Source of the DNA: J054 sp963850255
GTDB lineage: Bacteria > Pseudomonadota > Gammaproteobacteria > Steroidobacterales > GCA-2729495
Length of the DNA: 64,000 nt
NCBI GenBank assembly: GCA_963850255.1
Contig: CAWKLL010000048.1
Location: forward strand, 11,107-75,106
Direction: 5' to 3'
Shown one piece after another: positions 17,991-27,606 of this stretch (positions are counted from its first letter, which is position 1; each line of letters opens with the position of its first letter). Both the position numbers and the translations under genes were made by a program. Below the pieces are notes generated by a model. The model was not told the DNA's origin. It did not search any database and worked only from the letters and a program-made list of their open reading frames with translations.

Positions 17991-19325
17991 GCGAACAGGA
18001 TCGGCTGGCCGGCTGGCTGGCGGAGCATAAAATTTCCGAAATTGAAGCCGTGGTGCCTGACATGGCCGGTGTGGCGCGTGGAAAATTTATGCCGGCGTCT
18101 AAATTCTCCGGCAAAGAAAACATGCGCCTGCCCAGTTCCGTGTTTATCCAGACCATTACCGGTGAATATGCTGATGAGAAATACATCGGTTCCATGGATG
18201 CCGACCTCGACCTGGTACCCGATCTGGACACCCTGCGCATCGTGCCCTGGGCCAATGAGCCCACCGCCTGCGTCATACATGACTGTTTTTTTCCCGATGG
18301 TTCGCCGGTAGATTTGTCGCCGCGCCAGGTATTGCGCGACGTGCTCGCACTCTATGAAGCGCGGGGTCTGCGTCCGCAGGTCGCGCCGGAAGTCGAGTTC
18401 TACCTGGTCAAGCGAAATACCGACCCGGACTATCCCCTCGAGCCACCCGTCGGTCGCTCCGGTCGCCAGGAATCCGTCCGCCAGCCCTTTAGCATGGATG
18501 CCATCGACGAATTCGAGCCGTTGATCGAAGACATCTACGACTACTGCGAAGCCCAGCAGCTGATGGTCGATAACCTGGTGCATGAGGGCGGTACCGCGCA
18601 GCTGGAAATTAATTTCGAGCACGGTGATGCGCTGGCCCTGGCCGATCAGATTTTCCTGTTCAAGCGCATCGTGCGCGAAACGGCCATGCGCCATAACATC
18701 TATGCGACCTTCATGGCCAAGCCGATGGAAAGCGAGCCGGGCAGTTCCATGCATTGGCATGTCAGCATGCTGGCCGAAGACAGCGGGCAGAATATTTTCT
18801 CAGCGGCCGAGGGTGAAACGCCGGAGTTTCTTGCCTTTATCGCCGGACTGCAGACCTATCTGTCGGACTTCCATGTGATGTGCGCGCCGTACGTAAATTC
18901 CTATCGGCGCTTACAGCGTTTCATGTCGGCGCCGATCAATCTGCGCTGGGGCTACGACAATCGCACCGTGGGTCTGCGCGTGCCGCGCTCCGAGCCTGCC
19001 GACCGGCGCATTGAGAACTCGCCTGGCCGGCGCCGATGCCAATCCCTACCTGGCTATCGCCGCATCCCTGGCAGCCGGATACCTGGGCATGGAGCAGGGG
19101 CTCAAGCCGACCGCGCGTGAAACCGGCAATGCCTACAAAAAGCCCGTCAAGTTGCCGCGCAACCTCGATCATGCGGTCGACCGTTTCGAACGCAGCAAGG
19201 CCGCCCGGCAGATTTTCGGTGAGCGTTTCGTCACCGTATATGCCGCGATAAAGCGCGCCGAGTTCGAACGCTACTTTGAAGTGATCAGCCCCTGGGAGCG
19301 TGAGCACTTGTTGCTAAGTGTTTAG
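17987..19325 (+). pseudogene. puuA: Gamma-glutamylputrescine synthetase (glutamine synthetase-like), frameshifted
   Basis: Starts at the ATG overlapping puuD (ATGA). Glutamine-synthetase motifs are intact: ETEF-like VAPEVEFYLV, VHEGGTAQLEINFEH, the ATP-site SSMHWHVSM, and RVPRSEPADRRIEN. At 19019 one extra T shifts the frame; the sequence resumes as RLAGADANPYLAIAASLAAG and runs to a normal end at 19325. Without the extra base the protein would be about 446 aa, the usual PuuA length. PuuA ligates glutamate to putrescine with ATP. As read it would lose its C-terminal catalytic portion. A sequencing error is a strong alternative. Confidence 0.8.
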
Positions 19326-19338
19326 CCTGTCACGACGC

Positions 19339-20723
19339 ATGCAAGACATGACCTCTGCACTCGATACGGCTACGCTTCAGGATCTCGATCGGCGTCATTA
19401 CCTGCATCCGTTCACCGATTCCAAAGATCTGGCCGCGCACGGCAGTCGCATCATCATCTCGCGCCGAAGGCATCTACATTTTCGATTCCGGAGGACCGGC
19501 GCATCCTCGACGGCATGTCTGGCCTGTGGTGCGTGGGCTTGGGTTACGGTCGTCGCGAACTGATCGATGCAGCCAGTCGCCAGCTGGAGACGCTGCCTTA
19601 CTACAACAGCTTCTTTCAATGCGCCCATCCGCCGGCCATTGAACTGGCTGCGCGCCTGGCAGCGCTCAGCCCGCCAGGTTTCGAGCGGGTGTTTTTCACC
19701 GGTGGCGGATCCGAGGCGAACGACACGGTGCTGCGCCTGGTGCGCCAGTACTGGGCGCTGCAGGGCCAGCCTGGCAAGCGCATCATCATCAGCCGCCGCA
19801 ATGCCTATCACGGCAGCACGGTGGCCGCCGCCAGTCTCGGCGGCATGGCCTTCATGCATGCCCAGGGCGGCTTGCCCATCGCGGGTATCGAGCACATCGA
19901 ACAGCCTTATTGGTACGCGCTGGGCGGTGACGAGTCGCCGCAGGACTTCGGTCTGCGTATCGCCGCGCAACTCGAGCAGAGAATCGAATCCCTCGGTGTA
20001 CACCAGGTGGCGGCGTTCATTGCCGAGCCCGTGCAGGGCGCCGGTGGCGCCATCATTCCACCGGACAGTTACTGGCCGGAAATTCAGCGTATCTGCGATC
20101 AGTACGGCATCTTGCTGGTGGCTGACGAGGTGATCACCGGCTTCGGCCGACTCGGCGATTGGTTTGCTTCCACGGGCTACGGTATTCGCCCGGACCTGAT
20201 GCCCTTCGCCAAGGGCGTGACCTCGGGCTACCTGCCGCTGGGCGGGGTGATGGTCAACGATCGGGTCGCCGACCTGCTGGTGGAAAAGGGCGGTGAGTTT
20301 GCGCATGGCTATACCTACTCCGGTCATCCCGTGGCCTGTGCCGTTGGCCTGGCGACCCTGGAAGTACTGGAGCGCGAGCAAATCCCGGCGCGGGTAAAAA
20401 ACGACATCGGCCCGTACTTTGCGCGACGCTGGCAGCAACTGGCTGAGCATCCGCTGGTGGGCGAAGCGCGTAGCCGCGGCCTGATCGGCGCACTGGAATT
20501 GGTGGCGGATAAACAAACGCGTGAGCGCTTTCCCGCTGCGCAGCAGGTCGGCACGCTGTGCCGGGACCTTTGCGTGGATAACGGCCTGGTGATGCGTGCT
20601 GTGGGCGATACCATGATCGTCGCGCCGCCTTTGATTATCAGCCCTGAGCAAATTGATGAACTGGTGCAGATCGCCGCGCGAGTACTTGATCTGACCGCCG
20701 CGGCACTGGCGGCCCGTGACTGA
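19339..20723 (+). pseudogene. Class III aminotransferase (putrescine/polyamine aminotransferase, SpuC-like), frameshifted
   Basis: The N-terminus reads MTSALDTATLQDLDRRHYLH then SKDLAAHGSRIIIS; then an extra C at about 19462 and an extra G at about 19490 move the frame twice before GMSGLWCVGLGYGRRELIDA restores the main frame. Conserved class III features follow: SGGGSEAN-like TGGGSEANDTVLRL, NAYHGSTVAAASLGG, LLVADEVITGFGRLG and PFAKGVTSGYLPLGG with the PLP lysine. These enzymes transfer the amino group of putrescine or diamines to pyruvate. Its position between puuA and puuB supports a polyamine role. Two nearby one-base insertions make a sequencing cause plausible. Confidence 0.78.
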
Positions 20724-22020
20724 AGCCCGGTCGTCTTCCGCATCGGCCGAACTCGAAGGCTATCCCGCGAGTTACTACGCCGCTACCTCAATTGGCACAA
20801 CGGCGCCACGCCAGTTGCAGGAATACTTGCGCGCCGATGTTTGCGTTATTGGCGGCGGCTATACCGGACTCTCCGCGGCCCTGCATCTGCGTCAGCGCGG
20901 CTACTCGGTAATTTTGCTGGAGGCTGAACGGATCGGCTGGGGCGCGTCGGGCCGTAATGGCGGACAAATCGGCAGCGGCCAGCGCCAGGCAGAAGCGCAG
21001 CTGGAAAAGCGTTTCGGTTTACCTGCTGCCCGCCTGCTCTGGGACAGCGCCGAAGCGGCCAAAGCCTGCGTGCGCGACCTGATCGAAACGCATCAGATCG
21101 ACTGCGACCTGACACCCGGGCAGCTGATTACCGCCGCCAAGCCAGGGGATGCCGGCGACCTGGAACAGCGCGCCGAGCGCTTGCAGCGCGACTACGGGTA
21201 TAAGCAGATACGCTATCTCGACCGCAGCCAATTGCGTGACCACCTGCAGAGCGATGCCTTCCATGGTGCCACCCTGGATACCGGTGCCATGCACCTGCAT
21301 CCGTTGAACTACGCCCTCGGCCTGGCGCGCGCCTGTCGTGATGCCGGCGTGCAATTGTTTGAGCAGTCTGCCGTCACGGCCTATACCCGCAGCCAGCCAG
21401 CGACCGTAGAGACCGCCTGCGGCCAGGTACGCGCCGATCATGTGGTGGTGGCCTGCAACGGCTATCTGCAACGCCTGGAACCGCGGCTGGCCGGGCGAAT
21501 TATGCCGATTAACAACTTCATGGTTGCTACCGCGCCGCTGCCACAGCCCGAGCCATTGATTCGCGATGGCGTTTGCGTGCATGACACGCGTTTCGTGGTG
21601 AACTACTTTCGTCTCAGCGCCGACGGTCGCCTGTTATTTGGTGGTGGCGAGAATTACCGGCGGCGTTTTCCGACAGATATCGCTGCCTTCGTTCGACCCA
21701 GTCTGCTCGGCGTCTTTCCGCAGCTGGCCGATACACGCGTTGACTATGCCTGGGGTGGTACGCTGGCTATTACGCTGAGTCGATTGCCGCACCTTGGGCG
21801 GCTGCCGCCCAACGTGTATTTTGGGCATGGTTTTTCCGGGCACGGTGTGTCCATGGCTACATTTGCCGGCCGGCTGCTGGCCGAGGCGCTGGCGGGCGAG
21901 CCCGCAGGTTTCGATCTGTATGCCGATTTGCCGATTCGTCGTTTCCCCGGCGGCACCCTGTTGCGCTGGCCGGGTCTGGTAACCGGTATGTTGTGGTACG
22001 CAATGCGCGATCGCTTATGA
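20716..22020 (+). CDS. puuB: Gamma-glutamylputrescine oxidase (FAD-dependent, DAO family)
   Basis: 434 aa from a GTG start overlapping the preceding stop by 8 bases. The FAD dinucleotide fold CVIGGGYTGLSAALHLRQRG lies near residues 42-61, with the DAO-family GWGASGRNGGQIGSGQRQ following and a second FAD site GRLPPNVYFGHGFSGHG near the end. PuuB oxidises gamma-glutamylputrescine to the aldehyde. The next enzyme (PuuC aldehyde dehydrogenase) is not in the cluster. Family membership is firm; substrate follows from context. Confidence 0.87.
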   Translation: MTEARSSSASAELEGYPASYYAATSIGTTAPRQLQEYLRADVCVIGGGYTGLSAALHLRQRGYSVILLEAERIGWGASGRNGGQIGSGQRQAEAQLEKRFGLPAARLLWDSAEAAKACVRDLIETHQIDCDLTPGQLITAAKPGDAGDLEQRAERLQRDYGYKQIRYLDRSQLRDHLQSDAFHGATLDTGAMHLHPLNYALGLARACRDAGVQLFEQSAVTAYTRSQPATVETACGQVRADHVVVACNGYLQRLEPRLAGRIMPINNFMVATAPLPQPEPLIRDGVCVHDTRFVVNYFRLSADGRLLFGGGENYRRRFPTDIAAFVRPSLLGVFPQLADTRVDYAWGGTLAITLSRLPHLGRLPPNVYFGHGFSGHGVSMATFAGRLLAEALAGEPAGFDLYADLPIRRFPGGTLLRWPGLVTGMLWYAMRDRL

Positions 22021-22023
22021 ATA

Positions 22024-23142
22024 ATGCTGCTTGAAAGCACTGTTGTGAGAATTTTTCTGTTGTCCTGCAGTTTGCTCCTGCTGACTGCCTGCGGCGGCGT
22101 GCCCGAGGGTGATGAGCTTGAGTTGCGCGTTTATAACTGGTCGGACTACATCGCGCCGCAGACCATCTCGCGCTTCGAAACCGAAACCGGCCTGCGCGTG
22201 GTCTACGATGTTTTTGACAGCAACGAAGTCCTGGAAGCGAAACTTTTGTCCGGTGCGTCCGGCTATGATCTCGTGGTGCCGACCTCGGACTTCATGGGCC
22301 GTCAGATTGTCGCCGGTGTATTTCAGCCGCTGGATAAATCCCTGCTGCCTAACGCGGCCAATCTGGATCCTGAACTGATGGCCCTGATCACGCAATTTGA
22401 TCCGGGCAACAGCCATGGCGTGCCCTATTTGTGGGGCACCACCGGCGTTGGCTACAACCGCGATGCCATTGCCGCACGTCTGCCGGCAGACGCGCCGCTG
22501 GATAGCCTGGATATCATTTTCAAGCCGGAATACCTGGCCAGGCTGGCCGATTGCGGCGTGGCCTTTCTCGACGCGCCGTCGGAAGTCTTCACCGCCGTGC
22601 TGCACTACCAGGGACTGGATCCGAACAGTACCGAAGCCGAAGACTATCAGGGCAGCGCGCGTAGCCTGCTGGATGGCATTCGTCCCTTCATCACCTACTT
22701 TCATTCTTCCCAGTACATCAACGACCTGGCCAACGGCGATATTTGCGTCGCCTTTGGCTGGTCCGGCGACATACTGCAAGCGGCCAGCCGCGCCGCCGAG
22801 GCTGACAACGGCGTAAATATCGACTACCGCATTCCACGCGAGGGCGCATTGCTGTGGTTTGACATGCTGGCCATCCCCGCCGGCGCCAGGCATGTGGAAA
22901 ATGCGCATCGTTTTATCGACTACCTGTTGCGCCCCGAAGTCATCGCCGAAATCACGGCCTATGTGCGCTACGCTAATCCCAACCTGCCGGCCACGGCGCT
23001 GATACCCGAAGAGATCAGTGGCGATCCGGGTATCTATCCGCCACCGGCCGTGCGCGCGCGACTGTTCACCGACCGGGTGACGCCGCCAAGTATTGACCGG
23101 GTGATGAATCGCGAATGGACAGCAGTGAAGACCGGCCGCTAG
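22024..23142 (+). CDS. potF: Putrescine/spermidine ABC transporter substrate-binding lipoprotein (PotF-like)
   Basis: 372 aa. A lipoprotein signal peptide ends in LLTAC (Cys at about residue 22). The mature protein begins with ELRVYNWSDYIAPQTISRFE, the PotD/PotF family signature, then GYDLVVPTSDFM and VPYLWGTTGVGYNRDA. It captures polyamine in the periplasm for PotGHI. A GTG at 22045 is an alternative start that would keep the signal peptide. Its 3' end overlaps potG by 28 bases. Confidence 0.88.
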   Translation: MLLESTVVRIFLLSCSLLLLTACGGVPEGDELELRVYNWSDYIAPQTISRFETETGLRVVYDVFDSNEVLEAKLLSGASGYDLVVPTSDFMGRQIVAGVFQPLDKSLLPNAANLDPELMALITQFDPGNSHGVPYLWGTTGVGYNRDAIAARLPADAPLDSLDIIFKPEYLARLADCGVAFLDAPSEVFTAVLHYQGLDPNSTEAEDYQGSARSLLDGIRPFITYFHSSQYINDLANGDICVAFGWSGDILQAASRAAEADNGVNIDYRIPREGALLWFDMLAIPAGARHVENAHRFIDYLLRPEVIAEITAYVRYANPNLPATALIPEEISGDPGIYPPPAVRARLFTDRVTPPSIDRVMNREWTAVKTGR

Positions 23143-24230
23143 CCGCGGCCTTTGTGGAGCTGCGCGAGCTGTCGCGCAATTTCGGCGACGTGCAGGCCGT
23201 GCGCGAAGTCAGCTTCGGCATCCGCCGGGGCGAAATCTTTGCCATCCTGGGCTCATCCGGCTGCGGCAAGTCGACTCTGCTACGCATCATGGCCGGACTC
23301 GAGCAGGCCGATGCCGGCAGTGTGCTGGTGGAGGGTCAGGATATTACGGCGTTGCCGGCCTACCGCCGTCCGGTCAACATGATGTTCCAGTCCTTCGCAC
23401 TGTTCCCGCATATGACGGTAGAACAAAACATTGCCTTCGGCCTGAAGCAGGACCGGATGCCGAAGACACAAATCAGCGAACGCATCGATGAAGTCCTCGA
23501 CCTGGTGCAGATGCACGACTACCGCGGCCGTCGGCCCGAGCAGTTATCCGGCGGCCAGCAGCAGCGCGTGGCACTGGCCCGCAGCCTGGCCAAGCGGCCC
23601 AAGCTGTTGTTGCTGGATGAGCCCATGGGTTCGCTGGATCGCAAGCTGCGCGCCCAGATGCAGTTCGAACTGGCTGACATCATTCGCCGCGTGCGGGTGA
23701 CCTGCGTGATGGTGACTCATGATCAGGAGGAGGCCATGGTGATGGCCGACCGGCTGGCCCTGATGCATGCCGGCTCGGTGGTGCAGATCGGGCGTCCGGC
23801 GTATGTCTATGCGCGGCCCAATAGCCGCTTCTCGGCCAGTTTTCTCGGCGACGTGAATTTGTTCGATGCAAAAGTGGTATCTGCTGGCCCGGACAGTTGC
23901 CTGCTGGAAATGCCCGATCTTCGCGGTAATGTGAAAATGGCCGACAGCCATTCGCTGGCGCCCGGCACCGCGGTGACTGTCGCGGTGCGCCCGGAGCAGT
24001 TGCTGTTGAGCGAGCAGCCCCTCGACCATCGTTACAACGCCAGCACTGCGATGCTGGAAGATATTGGCTTTCTCGGTAGCCAGACCAGTTATCACCTGCG
24101 CCTGCCCGGCGGCCGGCTGGTGTCTGCGCTGCTGGCCAGCGCCACGGTGCCGGCGAACCTCAGTCACGGCAGCCAGGTTTACCTCGGCTGGGCAGTGGAA
24201 GACGGCGTGCTCATTGCGGAGAGCTCATGA
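23115..24230 (+). CDS. potG: Polyamine ABC transporter ATPase (PotG/PotA-like)
   Basis: 371 aa. Walker A ILGSSGCGKSTLL, Q-loop NMMFQSFALFPHMT, signature LSGGQQQRVALARSLA, Walker B LLLLDEPMGSLDRKLR and the H-loop VMVTHDQEEAM are all present, followed by the C-terminal TOBE regulatory domain (TVAVRPEQLLLSE). It powers polyamine import with PotH and PotI. Its stop overlaps potH (ATGA). Confidence 0.9.
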   Translation: MDSSEDRPLAAAFVELRELSRNFGDVQAVREVSFGIRRGEIFAILGSSGCGKSTLLRIMAGLEQADAGSVLVEGQDITALPAYRRPVNMMFQSFALFPHMTVEQNIAFGLKQDRMPKTQISERIDEVLDLVQMHDYRGRRPEQLSGGQQQRVALARSLAKRPKLLLLDEPMGSLDRKLRAQMQFELADIIRRVRVTCVMVTHDQEEAMVMADRLALMHAGSVVQIGRPAYVYARPNSRFSASFLGDVNLFDAKVVSAGPDSCLLEMPDLRGNVKMADSHSLAPGTAVTVAVRPEQLLLSEQPLDHRYNASTAMLEDIGFLGSQTSYHLRLPGGRLVSALLASATVPANLSHGSQVYLGWAVEDGVLIAESS

Positions 24231-25147
24231 TTGCCAATAGCCGCAGCGCCTGGTCGCGGCGCCTGCTGATCGGCCTGCCCTATCTGTGGCTGTCGCTGTT
24301 TTTTCTGCTGCCGTTTGCCATTGTAGTCAAGATCAGCCTGGCCGACGCGTTGATCGCGGTCCCGCCCTATACGCAATTGCTGGCCTGGGTCGATGGTCAG
24401 CTGCAGTTCAGCGCCAGCCTGGAAAATTATCGTTTCCTGTTTACTGATCAGCTTTACGCGCTGGCTTATCTCAACTCGCTGAAAATTGCCTTGCTGTCGA
24501 CGCTGATTTGCCTGCTGATCGGTTACCCCATGGCCTGGGCCATCGCGCGCGCCGATGCCTCCAGTCGCAACCTGTTACTGCTGTTGATTGTGATTCCGTC
24601 CTGGACCTCTTTCCTGATTCGCGTCTATGCCTGGATGGGAATCCTCAGCAACACCGGTTACGTCAACAATCTGTTGCTTTGGCTCGGCCTGGTGAATGAG
24701 CCGGTGCAATTACTGCGTACCGACTTTGCCGTCTATCTGGGCATCGTTTATGTCTACCTGCCGTTTATGGTGCTGCCGCTGTATACCAACCTGGTCAAGC
24801 TGGACTGGCGCCTGGTGGAAGCCGCCAGCGATCTCGGCGCCACACCCTGGCAGAGTTTTCGGCAGGTCGTATTGCCGCTGAGTCGCGGCGGCATTATCGC
24901 CGGTTGCATGCTGGTATTTATTCCGGCCACCGGTGAATTTGTGATCCCGGAATTGCTGGGTGGCGCCGATACCTTAATGATCGGCAAGGTCCTGTGGCAG
25001 GAGTTTTTCAACAATCGCGACTGGCCCATTGCCTCGGCCGTAGCCGTCCTGCTGCTGGTGATCCTGCTGCTGCCGATATTCATCTATTACCGGCACCAGT
25101 CGCCGGTTAGCGGCGCCGTTGCTGTTACCACGGGCACCGGCCGATGA
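24227..25147 (+). CDS. potH: Polyamine ABC transporter permease (PotH-like)
   Basis: 306 aa inner-membrane permease with about six hydrophobic segments. The EAA-type cytoplasmic loop that contacts the ATPase is seen as LVEAASDLGATPWQSFRQVV, and IPATGEFVIPELLGG is typical of PotB/PotH. Starts at the ATG overlapping potG and ends overlapping potI, so the subunits are translationally coupled. Confidence 0.9.
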   Translation: MIANSRSAWSRRLLIGLPYLWLSLFFLLPFAIVVKISLADALIAVPPYTQLLAWVDGQLQFSASLENYRFLFTDQLYALAYLNSLKIALLSTLICLLIGYPMAWAIARADASSRNLLLLLIVIPSWTSFLIRVYAWMGILSNTGYVNNLLLWLGLVNEPVQLLRTDFAVYLGIVYVYLPFMVLPLYTNLVKLDWRLVEAASDLGATPWQSFRQVVLPLSRGGIIAGCMLVFIPATGEFVIPELLGGADTLMIGKVLWQEFFNNRDWPIASAVAVLLLVILLLPIFIYYRHQSPVSGAVAVTTGTGR

Positions 25148-25956
25148 AGCCTAACCCGGCCTGGCTGCGCTATTGCCTTTGGGCGGGCCTGGCCTTTCTG
25201 TATTTGCCGATGCTGATCCTGGTGATCTATTCGTTCAATGAGTCACGCCTGGTGACGGTCTGGGCCGGGTTCTCTACCAAGTGGTATGGCGAACTGTTGC
25301 GCGACCGGCAGATCATGAGCGCGGTGTGGATGAGTCTGCGCATCGCCGTGCTTGCCGCCAGCGCGGCGACGCTGCTGGGAACGCTGGCCGGCCTGGCGCT
25401 GGCTCGGCTGGGCTGGTTTCGCGGCCGCAATCTGTTCGGCGCGATGATTACCGCGCCGCTGGTTATGCCCGAGGTCATTACCGGTTTGTCATTGCTGTTG
25501 CTGTTTGTCGCCATGGCACAGCTGCTGGGTTGGCCGGCCGAGCGCGGTGCACTGACCATCTGGATCGCCCACGTGACCTTCTGTACGGCCTACGTCACCG
25601 TGGTGATCGCGGCCCGTTTGTCCGAGCTGGACGAGTCGCTGGAAGAGGCGGCCCAGGATCTCGGCGCCACGCCGCTGCGCGCCTTTTTCGGCGTGACCTT
25701 GCCGATCATCTCGCCGGCCCTGCTGGCCGGCTGGTTGCTGGCCTTTACGCTGTCTCTGGATGACCTGGTGATCGCCAGCTTTGTCACCGGGCCCGGCGCA
25801 TCGACCCTGCCCATCGTGGTCTTTTCCAGCGTTCGCCTGGGCGTTAGTCCGAAAATTAATGCGCTGGCCACGATCCTTATCGGCCTGGTGCTGCTCGGCA
25901 GCTGCCTGGCCTGGTGGGTATCGCGGCGCCTGGCAAGCCGCCGGGCTGCTGTTTGA
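25144..25956 (+). CDS. potI: Polyamine ABC transporter permease (PotI-like)
   Basis: 270 aa, six predicted membrane segments. The EAA loop is LEEAAQDLGATPLRAFFGVT, and LAFTLSLDDLVIASFVTGPG is a PotC/PotI hallmark. It pairs with PotH to form the pore. Last gene of the putrescine cluster; a 103-base gap with no obvious terminator precedes the next gene. Confidence 0.9.
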   Translation: MKPNPAWLRYCLWAGLAFLYLPMLILVIYSFNESRLVTVWAGFSTKWYGELLRDRQIMSAVWMSLRIAVLAASAATLLGTLAGLALARLGWFRGRNLFGAMITAPLVMPEVITGLSLLLLFVAMAQLLGWPAERGALTIWIAHVTFCTAYVTVVIAARLSELDESLEEAAQDLGATPLRAFFGVTLPIISPALLAGWLLAFTLSLDDLVIASFVTGPGASTLPIVVFSSVRLGVSPKINALATILIGLVLLGSCLAWWVSRRLASRRAAV

Positions 25957-26059
25957 AGCGCGCGCTAACGCCAGGCTCAGCAAGTCCTGCTGGCCTGTCG
26001 AGCGCGGCGATGAAAGAATATCCTTTGTCCCTCGAATTGTCTGACCGGGAGTGCCCGCC

Positions 26060-26431
26060 ATGAGTTCTGTCACCAGCCTGCGAGCCAGCTGCGCCGTTGC
26101 CGCCCTGCTGCTGATTACAGCCTGCGCCAGTATTCACGAGTCAGAAGACTTCGAGCGGCATCGCAACAGTCAGCTGACCACGCCTTACGATCGGAATGAC
26201 GTGTTCTATTTCGATGTGATCTTCAGTCCGGCAGTACCGGAGGATGACCCGGTGGCAGAACAGCGGCGCATGCTCTGGCTGGAAGGCTGGCTGGAAGCGC
26301 GCCAGCTATGCCAGGCCGGTTACGAGGTGAAAGATCGACGCGCCTTTGAGGCCCTGGAAGACAATCCCGGCCGTTACGACTTGCGCTATGTAGTGGGCTG
26401 CAAGTCCGAGCCACTGCCCGACAGCACTTAG
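26060..26431 (+). CDS. Hypothetical lipoprotein
   Basis: 123 aa from the ATG at 26060, which has a GGGAG ribosome site (a GTG at 26051 is upstream). A lipobox LLITAC (Cys about residue 22) marks it as a lipoprotein. The mature part has two further cysteines (QLCQAGYEV and VVGCKSEP) that could form a disulfide. No family recognised. Three bases separate it from the downstream zinc peptidase, suggesting co-transcription. Confidence 0.65.
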   Translation: MSSVTSLRASCAVAALLLITACASIHESEDFERHRNSQLTTPYDRNDVFYFDVIFSPAVPEDDPVAEQRRMLWLEGWLEARQLCQAGYEVKDRRAFEALEDNPGRYDLRYVVGCKSEPLPDST

Positions 26432-26434
26432 TCC

Positions 26435-27118
26435 ATGCTGATTCTCATCGGCGCAGGGCTGGTGCTGGCGCTGGTTTTTCTTCCCGGGCTATGGGTGCAG
26501 CGGGTGCTATCCAAGTATGCCAAGCCCGTCGACCGCTACCCGGGGACGGGTGGCGAACTGGCTCGCCATCTGCTCGACGAGCTCGGCCTGGCCGATGTCA
26601 GAGTCGAAGTTACCGAACAGGGTGATCACTACGACCCTACTACCAGGGCCGTCCGGCTGACGCAGGAAAAATTTGTTGGCCGCTCGCTCACGGCCATTAC
26701 CGTGGCGGCCCATGAAGTGGGTCACGCGCACCAGGACTCGCAGGGCTTTAAACCGCTGCGCTGGCGTTCGACGCTGGTGAAGCTGGCGGCACCTGCCCAG
26801 CGGGTGGGCGCCGGCATCCTGATGCTGGCGCCGCTAATCGGCATCGTCTCGCGTACGCCGCTGGTCGGCCTGTTGATGTTTCTCGGCGGTTTCCTCGCCA
26901 TGGGCATGACCACGGTAATACACCTGGTGACTTTGCCGACGGAATTAGACGCCAGCTTCGCGCGCGCGCTGCCCTGGTTGCGCGAAGGCGGTTACCTTAA
27001 GGATGGTGATGAACCGCATGCGCGCAAGTTGCTACGCGCCGCGGCACTGACCTACCTGTCCGCCTCGCTGATGAGCCTTTTAAACGTGGCGCGCTGGTGG
27101 ACCATTCTGCGCCGTTAG
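26435..27118 (+). CDS. Membrane zinc metallopeptidase, YugP/Zn_peptidase_2 family
   Basis: 227 aa. An N-terminal membrane helix (LILIGAGLVLALVFLPG), then the zinc site TVAAHEVGHAHQ (HExxH) near residues 89-100, two further hydrophobic segments, and LPTELDASFARALPWL, which holds the family's third acidic ligand region. These proteases face the cytoplasmic or membrane side; substrates are unknown. It is convergent with the DUF192 gene, sharing the last 4 bases. Confidence 0.82.
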   Translation: MLILIGAGLVLALVFLPGLWVQRVLSKYAKPVDRYPGTGGELARHLLDELGLADVRVEVTEQGDHYDPTTRAVRLTQEKFVGRSLTAITVAAHEVGHAHQDSQGFKPLRWRSTLVKLAAPAQRVGAGILMLAPLIGIVSRTPLVGLLMFLGGFLAMGMTTVIHLVTLPTELDASFARALPWLREGGYLKDGDEPHARKLLRAAALTYLSASLMSLLNVARWWTILRR

Positions 27119-27606
27119 GGGTATGCCGGTTGTTCGGCCAGCAGCAGGCGATTACCGGGTTCGAGTTGCCAGCGACGCGCGAAGCCCGCGTTTAACTCCA
27201 GCACCTGGGTCACGTCCGTGGTGCTGCTGACGCGTCGTGTTGATAAGGGCGTGGTGTTGGCGGCGATGTTGATGATCCTTCCGTCGGCATCGATAAACAG
27301 CATGTCCAGCGGAATCAGTGTGTTTTTCATCCACATGTTGATTTGCACAGCTTGCGGATAGCGAAACAGCATGCCCTCGAATTCGTCCATGCGTTCTACA
27401 AACATCAGCCCTTGACGCTGCTGCGCCGGCGCATCGGCAAACAGGCTGTGAATATGCAGGCAGCGCAGGCTCGCTGCTTCGAGTATCAGGCTGCCGCGTG
27501 GAAACTTCTCCACCAGCTCGGCGGGTTCTATGGCCGATGCCACCATGGGCACGCAGGCCAGCAATCCCGCAGCCAGGCGCGCTGACCAGGACCGCTTACT
27601 CATCAT
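27115..27606 (-). CDS. DUF192 exported protein
   Basis: 163 aa from the ATG at 27606 (a TTG one codon earlier is also possible). Signal peptide RLAAGLLACVPMVASA, then the DUF192 core: QQRQGLMFVERMDEFEGMLF, NMWMKNTLIPLDMLFID, and NAGFARRWQLEPGNRL at the C-terminus. The family is widespread and of unknown function. It overlaps the stop of the upstream leftward gene by 11 bases, suggesting coupling. Confidence 0.82.
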   Translation of the reverse strand: MMSKRSWSARLAAGLLACVPMVASAIEPAELVEKFPRGSLILEAASLRCLHIHSLFADAPAQQRQGLMFVERMDEFEGMLFRYPQAVQINMWMKNTLIPLDMLFIDADGRIINIAANTTPLSTRRVSSTTDVTQVLELNAGFARRWQLEPGNRLLLAEQPAYP

